A stretch of DNA of 8,315 bases from Legionella genomosp. 1 (GCA_945867185.1 CAMBHM010000057.1:1-8315); one strand, 5' to 3'. Counted from the stretch's first letter, positions 1-6,058 are shown. The notes: generated from the sequence alone by a model not told the origin. A program made the numbers and translations.

Positions 1-303
1 TTCGATCCGCATCAAAGCGCCCTGTTTGAAATACAGACTCCTATTGTGCAGTATCATAGGCCCGTTGCCACGACGATAAGTATAGGCATAGTCCCAACGA
101 TCATTGTTAAAAGTGGGACTTAAAAGGCTTGTGCCGAGGAGAATGGCAACATCTTCTTTACTCATCCCTAACTTAAGACGAGACGTGATTTCCGGTTGCA
201 GTAAATTGCCCTGTTGTACCACGCGCCGTGAAAAATCGTACGTTGCGCAGTGCGTGAGGGATACAGTGCAGATGACGCTAATGAGAACAATTCTAATTCG
301 CAT
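1..303 (-). CDS. bamE: Outer membrane protein assembly factor BamE (SmpA/OmlA family), 3' end cut off
   Basis: I translated this myself from the ATG at 303: 101 residues are in the window and the C-terminus runs off the left edge. BamE is a small lipoprotein of the BAM complex that stabilises BamA/BamD while beta-barrel proteins are inserted in the outer membrane. A hydrophobic signal segment (about residues 4-17) ends in L-T-H-C with the candidate lipidated cysteine at 19. The SmpA/OmlA fold follows: a VVQQGNLL segment, then KLGMSKEDVAILLGTSLLSP (about 44-63), then DRWDYAYTYRRGN (68-80) and a hydrophobic strand with LYFKQGAL. The His immediately before the lipobox Cys is unusual, since Gly, Ala or Ser is expected. 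The gene is divergent from fur, an arrangement known in gammaproteobacteria. Upstream SD-like sequence is poor (only a purine-rich AAAGAAA). The family call is firm; the exact start is fairly secure because the signal peptide begins there. Confidence 0.88.
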   Translation of the reverse strand, partial: MRIRIVLISVICTVSLTHCATYDFSRRVVQQGNLLQPEITSRLKLGMSKEDVAILLGTSLLSPTFNNDRWDYAYTYRRGNGPMILHNRSLYFKQGALMRIE

Positions 304-308
304 TTTCT

Positions 309-337
309 TTGCCTAAAATGAAAAATTTCGACATAAT
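309..337 (+). promoter_or_regulatory. Candidate sigma-70 promoter for fur
   Basis: TTGCCT at 309-314 and CATAAT at 332-337 are separated by exactly 17 bp, matching the -35 and -10 consensus at four and five of six positions. Transcription would start near 344 and give a leader of about 48 nt before the fur ATG. I saw no convincing 19-bp Fur box in the intergenic region, so autoregulation is not supported by sequence alone. Confidence 0.45.
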
Positions 338-338
338 A
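333..338 (-). promoter_or_regulatory. Candidate -10 box for bamE
   Basis: Read on the minus strand this is TATTAT, five of six matches to the sigma-70 -10 consensus, about 30 bp upstream of the bamE start. The hexamer 17 bp further upstream (TTACGC) is a poor -35. It overlaps the fur -10 box on the other strand, so the two promoters would compete for the same DNA. This is inference from consensus only. Confidence 0.25.
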
Positions 339-391
339 CCATGTTAGGATTGAGAGCGTAATATGCTCCATGGACAACCTGGGGAGGGGGT

Positions 392-811
392 ATGCAAGAG
401 AGTCAACAGTTAAGAGAAGCCGGATTAAAAATAACCATGCCAAGACTCAAGGTATTGGAGATCTTGGAATCTTCTGTCGATCACCATATGAGCGCTGAAG
501 ATGTCTATAAAGCATTGTTAGAGATGGGAGAGGACGTAGGCTTGGCGACTGTTTACCGTGTTTTAACACAATTTGAATCAGCAGGCCTTATCAAACGACA
601 TAATTTTGAAGGTGGATATTCGGTATTTGAATTAAGCCAAGGCGATCATCACGATCACTTAGTTTGTGTAAAATGCGGACAAGTTGCCGAGTTTGTCGAT
701 GAGACGATTGAAGCACGCCAGACCTTCATCGCAGCGCGCGAGCATTTTAAAATGACAGATCATGCTTTAACCATCTATGGGCTGTGTGCCACCTGTCAGT
801 CATCGCTATGA
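392..811 (+). CDS. fur: Ferric uptake regulator Fur
   Basis: Fur is a cytoplasmic dimeric metalloregulator that binds Fe(II) and represses iron-acquisition genes. The protein has 139 residues, close to the usual 135-150. The N-terminal winged helix includes HHMSAEDVYKALLEMGE (31-47) and the recognition-helix stretch GLATVYRVL (50-58), which is nearly identical to E. coli Fur. The metal and dimerisation part shows NFEGGYSVFEL with E80, the HHDH motif at 86-89, the zinc pair C92-x2-C95, E107, H118 and H124, and a second cysteine pair C132-x2-C135. Both structural-zinc cysteine pairs are therefore present. The ATG is preceded by a G-rich GGGGAGGGGG run that serves as a strong ribosome binding site about 4 nt away. 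The gene is divergent from bamE and converges on the amidohydrolase gene with an 11-bp gap. Fur is distinguished from Zur and PerR by the recognition helix and the HHDH motif. Confidence 0.96.
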   Translation: MQESQQLREAGLKITMPRLKVLEILESSVDHHMSAEDVYKALLEMGEDVGLATVYRVLTQFESAGLIKRHNFEGGYSVFELSQGDHHDHLVCVKCGQVAEFVDETIEARQTFIAAREHFKMTDHALTIYGLCATCQSSL

Positions 812-822
812 GCAGGTACCGT

Positions 823-837
823 CTACAATAATTGTAG
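823..837. repeat. Perfect 7-bp inverted repeat at the fur/amidohydrolase convergent junction
   Basis: CTACAAT and ATTGTAG flank a single base, giving a 6-bp stem with a 3-nt loop when folded. It lies just after the fur stop and covers the last codons and stop of the opposite gene. It is AT-rich and not followed by a T run on either strand, so it is at best a weak bidirectional terminator or pause site. Confidence 0.25.
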
Positions 838-1524
838 TAGCTCTTGCAAACTGCTGGATAGGGCCGTTATCAAAGGTTTGAATGAGTCCGCATCGTTCAC
901 CAAGGTTTGATTGACTTCGAGTTCTAAGCCTAGATAGTCCTGTTCTGGATGACATTTTCGTAAATGACTCGTGAAACCATCATTACTGCCGCGATACGGA
1001 TAATTCATACGAACCCGATAGTGGGTTTGTTGTGACAATAGCCCTTGCCATTGGCGGGCGACCTCTTTTTCACCATGTCGTTTGGGATCATATAATAAAC
1101 CAATGCCATTATTACGTGTCTTTCCCTGGAAGACGGGTGTGAAACTGTGACTTGAAATATGGAACACTTGTGCGCCTTGTGTGATTTTGGCTTGAATGGC
1201 TGCTTCAACGGCTTGGCGGTACGGTTGGTAGTAGTGTGTGAGGAGGTGTTGTTTGTCTTTCGCTGGCAGAGAGGCAGTGTATTCGGAAAAGCAGTGAGGA
1301 TGCGTGACACTGCGATTGCAGTCGATGAGAAGTCTTGAGACGGTAGCGTTGATGTATTCACATTGGCATGCTTCACTCATCGCTTTGGCCAAAGTCAGCG
1401 CACCAAAATCCATGGCTCGATGTGTTTTTAGGATGGGATCGGTCGGTGCGAGAAGAGGATGGTAATCAGCTGGCACATGATTGACGGCATGTTCGCAACT
1501 GATAAATAAGACGGTGGGTTTCAC
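823..1524 (-). CDS. N-formylglutamate amidohydrolase family protein
   Basis: This is a 233-residue cytoplasmic metal-dependent amidohydrolase of the FGase family. Characterised members remove formate from N-formylglutamate in histidine degradation, and the fold is related to zinc amidases and carboxypeptidases. Family landmarks are SCEHAVNHVP (9-18), HRAMDFGA (35-42), SRLLIDCNR (63-71), HISSHSFTP (122-130), YPYRGSNDGFT (175-185) and LGLELEVNQ (198-206). The CEHA form of the first motif, rather than PHSG, resembles the 'predicted N-formylglutamate amidohydrolase' branch (COG3931-like), whose substrates are undefined. There are no histidine-degradation genes nearby, so a hut role is unlikely. 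It starts with GTG at 1524, backed by AAGGAG at 1531-1536. It is the last gene of the cluster, 12 bp after the GCS2 ligase, so I infer it hydrolyses an amide made or bound by the two ligases. Confidence 0.87.
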   Translation of the reverse strand: MKPTVLFISCEHAVNHVPADYHPLLAPTDPILKTHRAMDFGALTLAKAMSEACQCEYINATVSRLLIDCNRSVTHPHCFSEYTASLPAKDKQHLLTHYYQPYRQAVEAAIQAKITQGAQVFHISSHSFTPVFQGKTRNNGIGLLYDPKRHGEKEVARQWQGLLSQQTHYRVRMNYPYRGSNDGFTSHLRKCHPEQDYLGLELEVNQTLVNDADSFKPLITALSSSLQELLQLL

Positions 1525-1530
1525 TAAAGA

Positions 1531-1536
1531 CTCCTT
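1531..1536 (-). promoter_or_regulatory. Ribosome binding site deciding the GTG start of the amidohydrolase
   Basis: On the minus strand this reads AAGGAG, 6 nt before the GTG at 1524, and begins directly after the stop codon of the upstream ligase gene. It is what makes the GTG the preferred start. Confidence 0.6.
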
Positions 1537-2784
1537 TTATGACAGGTAGAGGGGGTTCTTTGGATCGAACTGTTGGTCTTTAATCAAACAATCTCCCATT
1601 GTCCGGTAAACCTGGATGAGGTGCTTTTTACTCTTGTTATCCTCACAAGCACGTAAAATCCGCTCACTTAGATTACCATGACGTAATATATGCTCTAACG
1701 CATGCTGGCTTGGATGATCTAATTCACTACTTACTTGTTCAATCAGCCATGACCAGATCTGAGTGAGCGTTTGCGGGTGGTGTTTTGGTAGGTGCCATTG
1801 CGTGAGGAGTGCCTCATCGTCTACGACAACCGCTAGCCCCGTTTTCAAGGAGCGTTCATAGATGGCTTTGAGTGTAGCTGTTTCGATGGGCTGCTCTAAA
1901 TGTTGTGTGATCCCACTTTCATGCCATCGCTTTAAAACGGCATGAATGAGTTTGGCAATGGCAATGTCGGCATGAACACACTCTTGAGGATCTAAAATAC
2001 GAATTTCGACCGCCATTTGTCCGAATTTAGGAATGGCTCCGCGTGAGTTTAACCATTCGTATTGCAAAACCCCTTCTGGATCGAAGGGACTGATCTCAGC
2101 GTACATGGGCTCTAGAACATCATGATGGTATTGTTCTTCAGAGCGGATAAATGGCGGGATAATCTCTCCGCAAATAGAGGGAATAAGCTGTTGATTTTTT
2201 CCATAAAAATCAAGACGAGAGTCGAGAAAGCCGGTTTTTTTTCCATCAAGAAAGGGGCTGCTCGCAGCCAGTGCGGGTAACAAGGGGAGTAGCAGTCGAA
2301 TCAAATTGTGTAATTGGCAGAATTCGTCGTCATTGGCAAAGGGTAAATTCACATGCATGCTTTGCAAATTAGACCACCCATGTCCTTTACAGTCAAAAAT
2401 GGCATCGTATTGTTGATAGATTGATCGATTGCCATGGGGCCATCGTTTGGTCTCTAATGCTGGATTCATCCAAGGGTGCGCACCAGTTGGCAGGAGTCGT
2501 AAATGAAATTCGTCTAAAATGGGTTGTAGCTGTAGAATCGTCTTTTGAAAAGCCGCGGCAAGGGCTCCTTGTGCGGGTTTTGGACCATTGTTTTTTAATT
2601 CAATCACATGCAGGACCAATTCATTGCTGGCCGAAATATCCCCGAGCGCCACTTCATTGACCAATTCGCCGGCGAGTCGAGTGAGAACCAGATCACTTTT
2701 GGGTTGAATGGCAAGGGTCTCTTTATCCACCAACATGTATTCAATTTCGATGCCGATGACGGAAAAAAGCGCGTGATTAGACAT
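1537..2784 (-). CDS. GCS2-family carboxylate-amine ligase (glutamate-cysteine ligase type 2 like)
   Basis: This is a 415-residue cytoplasmic enzyme of the glutamine-synthetase-like GCS2 fold, the family that includes E. coli YbdK and plant-type gamma-glutamylcysteine ligases. Members use ATP to activate a carboxylate, usually a glutamate side chain, and couple it to an amine. The signature GIEIEYMLVD (11-20) carries the metal-binding glutamates. Other landmarks are ELVLHVIELK (55-64), PTGAHPWMNP (99-108), NLQSMHVNLPF (139-149) and AVEIRILDPQEC (258-269). It is somewhat longer than YbdK-type proteins (about 370), mostly from a C-terminal helical stretch after about 300. Its ATG lies 8 bp inside the end of the ATP-grasp gene, implying translational coupling; the SD is weak. 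It is unlikely to be the housekeeping gamma-glutamylcysteine synthetase, given its neighbours. The true amine acceptor is unknown. Confidence 0.87.
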   Translation of the reverse strand: MSNHALFSVIGIEIEYMLVDKETLAIQPKSDLVLTRLAGELVNEVALGDISASNELVLHVIELKNNGPKPAQGALAAAFQKTILQLQPILDEFHLRLLPTGAHPWMNPALETKRWPHGNRSIYQQYDAIFDCKGHGWSNLQSMHVNLPFANDDEFCQLHNLIRLLLPLLPALAASSPFLDGKKTGFLDSRLDFYGKNQQLIPSICGEIIPPFIRSEEQYHHDVLEPMYAEISPFDPEGVLQYEWLNSRGAIPKFGQMAVEIRILDPQECVHADIAIAKLIHAVLKRWHESGITQHLEQPIETATLKAIYERSLKTGLAVVVDDEALLTQWHLPKHHPQTLTQIWSWLIEQVSSELDHPSQHALEHILRHGNLSERILRACEDNKSKKHLIQVYRTMGDCLIKDQQFDPKNPLYLS

Positions 2785-4231
2785 AGCCGTGGTTCTTCCG
2801 GATCCGCTTTAAAAACACGGACATGATTTGATGGTATAATTCTTCACCCATCACACGATCCTCCGTTCCGTAATCAATATTAGGGTTATCATTCACTTCG
2901 ATGACATATTGTTTGTCCTCAAAGCTCTTGATATCGACTCCATACAAACTATCGCCAATAAGACGGGCCGCTTTCAAGGCTGTTTTTATCACAGCTTCAG
3001 GAACCTTTTCCAGTGGGATCGTTTCTGTCTTGCCTTCAATGTCTTGTAAGGTGGCCTCCCAATTGTAGATCTGCCAGTGGTCTTTAGCCATGTAATATCG
3101 ACAAGCAAATAACGGTTTATGATTTAAAATACCGATGCGCCAATCAAAAGTGGTTGGAATAAATGGTTGGATGAGTAATAAGTCGGAGGTTTTGAAAAAT
3201 TGTGCCAATGACTTTTGTAATGCTTTGTGGGAATCTAATTTGACGACCCCCTGAGAAAAAGCACTGTCTGGTTTTTTAATCACACAAGGAAATTGGATGG
3301 GTGGTAAAGTTTTATCATATTTGCTTAAAAAAACCGTTTCAGGCGTTAAAATTTGGTGACTGCGCATTAATTCTGCCAAATACACTTTATTGGTGCATTT
3401 AACAATGGAGGACGGATCATCAATGACGACCAGATTTTCTTGTAAGGCGCGTCTTGCAAAACGGTACGTGTAATGATCCACCGCCGTGGTCGCTCGAATA
3501 AACAAAGCATCGTATTCCGCAATGGATCGGCTGTCGTTCTTGTCAATAAAGTCAACGTTAAGCCCCAAGGACTCCCCTGCTGCAGCAAATAGTTCTAAGG
3601 CTTTTTTATTGGAAGGGGCGTTGGGCTCTAAGGGATCAATCAGAATGGCCAAGTCATGAAAACGTTGCTTTTTTCGCCAGTGGTGGAAGCGTTTTTTAGA
3701 AAAATAGGCTTCTGCTGCTTCGCGCATGAAGGTCTCATGGGTAGCGGGAATATCGGCTGGTGATAATAAGGTCAATTTTTTGATAGACCATTGTTTCTTT
3801 TGCTCCAGAGTGAATCGGACCAAAGGCAGCGGGAAAAGACCGTGTAATTTTTTTGCCAACACCATATGTCGCTTGGCTATATTCAATCCAAAATAGAGGC
3901 TCAATACAAATTCATCTCCCTTGATGTCATGCAAGCTATTTTGGATTTCTTCTTCAATGTCTTGTGAAATGTGTTTTGATAAACTAGTACTTAATACATC
4001 CTGAATACTTAAAACAGACGGGATGGCTTTGTGATCCCTTGCATGGGCCAAGAGGGAGACGTAGTAGCCAATGGTTTGATAGTCATAGGATCGGCACAAA
4101 TTAATAATCCGCATGGATTTGTTTTGATGATACTGTGCGTCTGATAGGTAATCACAGGCCTCTACAAGGGGGGCTAAATGACTTAGAAATTCCCAACTTT
4201 TGAGATCGTCAGTGACCAATACAGTTTGCAT
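2777..4231 (-). CDS. RimK-like ATP-grasp ligase with N-terminal RLAN-type domain
   Basis: This 484-residue cytoplasmic protein has two parts. Residues about 1-190 match the RimK-like ATP-grasp N-terminal (RLAN) type of domain: NLCRSYDYQTIGYYVSLLA (44-62) and a basic KKRFHHWRKKQRFHDLAI stretch (179-196). Its function is unknown. Residues about 195-475 form a RimK-type ATP-grasp: pre-ATP-grasp strand with LFIRATT (243-249), VIKKPDSAFSQGVVKL (317-332) with the nucleotide-binding lysine and mobile loop, LLIQPFIP (352-359), DWRIGI (363-368), YGVDIK (430-435) and the Mg-binding EVNDNPNID (445-453). RimK relatives add glutamate or another amino acid to a carboxylate through an acyl-phosphate. Length matches proteins annotated as 'RimK family protein'. 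It follows the second peptidase with no gap; its SD AAGGA (4237-4241) lies in that gene's last codons. It is not ribosomal-S6 RimK itself, which is about 300 residues and lacks this N-terminal domain. Confidence 0.9.
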   Translation of the reverse strand: MQTVLVTDDLKSWEFLSHLAPLVEACDYLSDAQYHQNKSMRIINLCRSYDYQTIGYYVSLLAHARDHKAIPSVLSIQDVLSTSLSKHISQDIEEEIQNSLHDIKGDEFVLSLYFGLNIAKRHMVLAKKLHGLFPLPLVRFTLEQKKQWSIKKLTLLSPADIPATHETFMREAAEAYFSKKRFHHWRKKQRFHDLAILIDPLEPNAPSNKKALELFAAAGESLGLNVDFIDKNDSRSIAEYDALFIRATTAVDHYTYRFARRALQENLVVIDDPSSIVKCTNKVYLAELMRSHQILTPETVFLSKYDKTLPPIQFPCVIKKPDSAFSQGVVKLDSHKALQKSLAQFFKTSDLLLIQPFIPTTFDWRIGILNHKPLFACRYYMAKDHWQIYNWEATLQDIEGKTETIPLEKVPEAVIKTALKAARLIGDSLYGVDIKSFEDKQYVIEVNDNPNIDYGTEDRVMGEELYHQIMSVFLKRIRKNHGYV

Positions 4232-4954
4232 TTACATCCTTTTGGGTTGGATTATCAGTAGGGTGCCATCATGGGTCAGAATGCCAAGTAGGATGGCATT
4301 GATCAAACGGAAGATGCTGACTTTATAATAATGATCCTGAGATAACGGATTTTCACGATGCGGATCGGCGATCACCACGTGTTTCTTTTTTTGATCATAG
4401 CCACAGAGTACAACGAAGTGCCCCCGAGGCATCCCATACTCATCGTCATAGACGGCCACCCCGTCATCGGTATACCGTTCACGAGCGCATCCGTACAAGT
4501 AGGTGGCGCTTAAAGCGGTAATGATAGGGATGCCTTGATTAAAATAAGGTTTGAGTAAATGTGAATTCAAGGTTTGAAAACGGATTTGGCCGCCTAAACG
4601 CAGGTAGTTTAAATAGGCGATACTGAGTTGCAGAGGTGCTTTGTCATTTTTATAATTCAGCTGATTGGTTAATTTATCAATGAGAAGGGAGGGAGCTGCT
4701 TTCCCCTGTTTAAACCAAGAGGGATCGAATAGATCAAGGTTGTTGATATAAATAATGGCTTCAAATCCTTGCTGTAAGGCATGTTTCCCTAGAAAGGGTG
4801 CTCGAGTGCCCCCTGAAGGAAAATAGAAGGGATCAATCTGCTCTAAGAGATCGCTTAAGCCAACGGTGAGGCCATAATAGTTATACACAGCATGCAAGCA
4901 AGCCACGCCACAGTTTTCATCGTCTGGTTGTGTGGGGATGGTCAGATCTATCAT
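4232..4954 (-). CDS. C39-like cysteine peptidase, second of a tandem pair
   Basis: This is a 240-residue predicted papain-like (C39-like) cysteine peptidase with no signal peptide or membrane segment, so probably cytoplasmic. It is roughly half identical by eye to the gene just upstream. The likely catalytic set is oxyanion Q9, C15 in DENCG, H179 in RGHFVVLCGYD, and D197 in ADPHREN. Other blocks shared with its paralog are SGGT-APFLG (47-56), NNLDLFDPSWF (71-81) and YYKV-RLINAILLG (209-224). I chose the ATG at 4954 because MIDLTIPTQPDDENCG aligns residue by residue with the paralog's start. The reading frame stays open upstream to a TTG at 5017 that overlaps the previous stop (TTGA), but that would add 21 residues with no counterpart. 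Neither start has a good SD. It has no ABC-transporter fusion, so it is not a bacteriocin-exporter peptidase domain of the usual kind. Its substrate is unknown. Confidence 0.8.
   Translation of the reverse strand: MIDLTIPTQPDDENCGVACLHAVYNYYGLTVGLSDLLEQIDPFYFPSGGTRAPFLGKHALQQGFEAIIYINNLDLFDPSWFKQGKAAPSLLIDKLTNQLNYKNDKAPLQLSIAYLNYLRLGGQIRFQTLNSHLLKPYFNQGIPIITALSATYLYGCARERYTDDGVAVYDDEYGMPRGHFVVLCGYDQKKKHVVIADPHRENPLSQDHYYKVSIFRLINAILLGILTHDGTLLIIQPKRM
4237..4241 (-). promoter_or_regulatory. Ribosome binding site of the ATP-grasp gene inside the preceding gene
   Basis: Minus-strand AAGGA lies 5 nt before the ATG at 4231 and is embedded in the last codons of the upstream peptidase gene. This arrangement ties translation of the two genes together. 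Confidence 0.5.
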
Positions 4955-5013
4955 AGAAAGTAGGGTGTAGACATAGATGTAAAGGTCCACGTTAGAATGC
5001 AATGAGTCGTTTG

Positions 5014-5733
5014 TCAAATGTTATTCTGAGGTTCGATGATGAGCAAATTCGCATCGTAGGTCAGTACACCCAAGAGTATGGCATTGATCAATCTAGAAAT
5101 GGGTACCTTATAATAATTATTATGAGTGATGGGGTTCTCTCGATGCGGATCGGCTACCACCACGAGTTTATTGTGATTGTCATAGCCGCACAATACAACA
5201 AAATGCCCACAGGGAGTGCCTTGAATGTCGTCGTATAGGGCAACACCTTGGTCTGTGAAGCGCTCGCGAGGTGAATTATAAAGATAGGTGGCACTTAATC
5301 CAGTTAAAATGGGTCGCTTTTGTAGAAAAAAAGCTTTCAGTAATTGGGCTTTCAATACACGAAAACAAACGCGCCCCCCTTGCTGTATGAAATCTTGATA
5401 GGCAAGATTTTCTTGAAGTACCCCGGGGTTCGTGAGGTGTGTTAATGATTTAGACAATTTATGGAGTAAAAAATCGCCGTCTGCTTCTCCTTGATGAAAC
5501 CAAGTGGGGTCAAACAGATCGAGGTTGTTCACATAGATGCTTGCTTGAAAGCCCGTTTTTAAAGCGTGTGTGCCAAGATAGGGGGCGAGTGTTCCGCCAG
5601 AGGCAGAGCGTTCAATATTTTGTGCCAGGGTTTGAATGGTACAAGACAGACCATAGTAAGTATAAAGCGCATGCAAACACGTTGCTCCACAGGTTTCATC
5701 TGTGGGCTGTGATTGCATGATTAAATTGATCAT
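5014..5733 (-). CDS. C39-like cysteine peptidase, first of a tandem pair
   Basis: This is a 239-residue predicted cytoplasmic papain-like cysteine peptidase of the C39-like group. N-terminal QSQPTDETCGATCLHALY (7-24) supplies the oxyanion glutamine (Q9) and nucleophile C15. CGHFVVLCGYD (175-185) supplies H177, and VADPHREN (193-200) supplies D195, completing a Cys-His-Asp set. SGGTLAPYLG (45-54), NNLDLFDPTWFHQG (69-82) and YYKV-ISRLINAILLG (207-222) are shared with the downstream paralog. The ATG overlaps the stop of the BON-domain gene as ATGA, so the two are probably translationally coupled; the SD is weak, which fits reinitiation. Proteins of this type occur next to RimK-like ligases in other bacteria, sometimes fused to a GNAT acetyltransferase; no such fusion is present here. 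A role in trimming the ligation product or in deconjugation is inference from neighbours. Confidence 0.82.
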   Translation of the reverse strand: MINLIMQSQPTDETCGATCLHALYTYYGLSCTIQTLAQNIERSASGGTLAPYLGTHALKTGFQASIYVNNLDLFDPTWFHQGEADGDFLLHKLSKSLTHLTNPGVLQENLAYQDFIQQGGRVCFRVLKAQLLKAFFLQKRPILTGLSATYLYNSPRERFTDQGVALYDDIQGTPCGHFVVLCGYDNHNKLVVVADPHRENPITHNNYYKVPISRLINAILLGVLTYDANLLIIEPQNNI

Positions 5734-6056
5734 GCAATCACTACCACACGCAGCATAGAGATGATCTTCTTCACACCATGTAGCCCATTGACACGATTCA
5801 AAATGGCCATGAGGGAGGTGTTACTTTTGACATCGCCGGATAAGGTCACAACCCCATTGATGGTTTTGGCATTGATGCCAACCAAAGGAATCGATTCATC
5901 ATCTAAAACCTTTGCTTTGAGCACGGCCGCTTCGACTTTGGCTGTGATATAGGCATCAGCAAACGTTTGTTCAATGTCTTTCAGATCAGTTGCTTGTGCG
6001 GGGGTTAAACCTACAACCAAGAGTGTCGAAAGCAAAAGGCTGCGGAGTCTTTGCAT
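5730..6056 (-). CDS. Exported BON-domain protein
   Basis: This is a small protein of 108 residues from the chosen ATG. Residues 1-22 form a signal peptide: positive MQRLR, a leucine-rich core, and a TPAQA cleavage motif, placing the mature protein in the periplasm. Residues about 34-105 form one BON domain: DAYITAKVEAAVL, then INAKTINGVVTLSGDV (61-76), a helix, then VNGLHGVKKI and a final LRVVVI strand. BON domains bind phospholipid or other envelope ligands, as in OsmY and BamE-independent envelope factors such as DolP (YraP); those have two domains, this has one. No lipobox cysteine is seen. The ATG at 6056 is preferred over a TTG at 6074 because GAGGTGA lies just upstream and the signal peptide begins there. 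It is the first gene of the amidoligase/peptidase cluster and overlaps the next gene by 4 bp. A link to the pathway is suggested only by that coupling. Confidence 0.8.
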   Translation of the reverse strand: MQRLRSLLLSTLLVVGLTPAQATDLKDIEQTFADAYITAKVEAAVLKAKVLDDESIPLVGINAKTINGVVTLSGDVKSNTSLMAILNRVNGLHGVKKIISMLRVVVIA

Positions 6057-6058
6057 GG

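Noticed and set aside
304..391. A Fur box in the fur promoter
   Set aside because: No stretch approaches the GATAATGATAATCATTATC pattern closely enough to claim autoregulation.
168..443. 91-codon minus-strand open frame covering the bamE-fur gap
   Set aside because: It overlaps both bamE in another frame and the start of fur, and its translation looks random.
823..843. Possible bidirectional rho-independent terminator between fur and the amidohydrolase gene
   Set aside because: The stem is AT-rich, the outer GAGC/GCTC pairing needs a very uneven internal loop, and no T run follows on either strand.
1005..1376. 123-codon open frame on the minus strand
   Set aside because: It lies wholly inside the amidohydrolase gene in another frame, has no recognisable protein features, and the overlapped gene has clear family motifs.
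1537..2784. Naming the GCS2 gene as the glutathione-synthesis gene gshA
   Set aside because: The fold is shared, but the neighbours are peptidases and a RimK-like ligase with no gshB, so a glutathione role is not supported.
2421..2826. Two plus-strand open frames antisense to the GCS2 ligase gene
   Set aside because: They are shadows of a gene with strong family motifs, and have no credible ribosome binding site or domain.
2777..4231. Naming the ATP-grasp gene rimK (ribosomal S6 modification) or gshB
   Set aside because: It is much longer than either, because of the extra N-terminal domain. Its context is the amidoligase/peptidase cluster.
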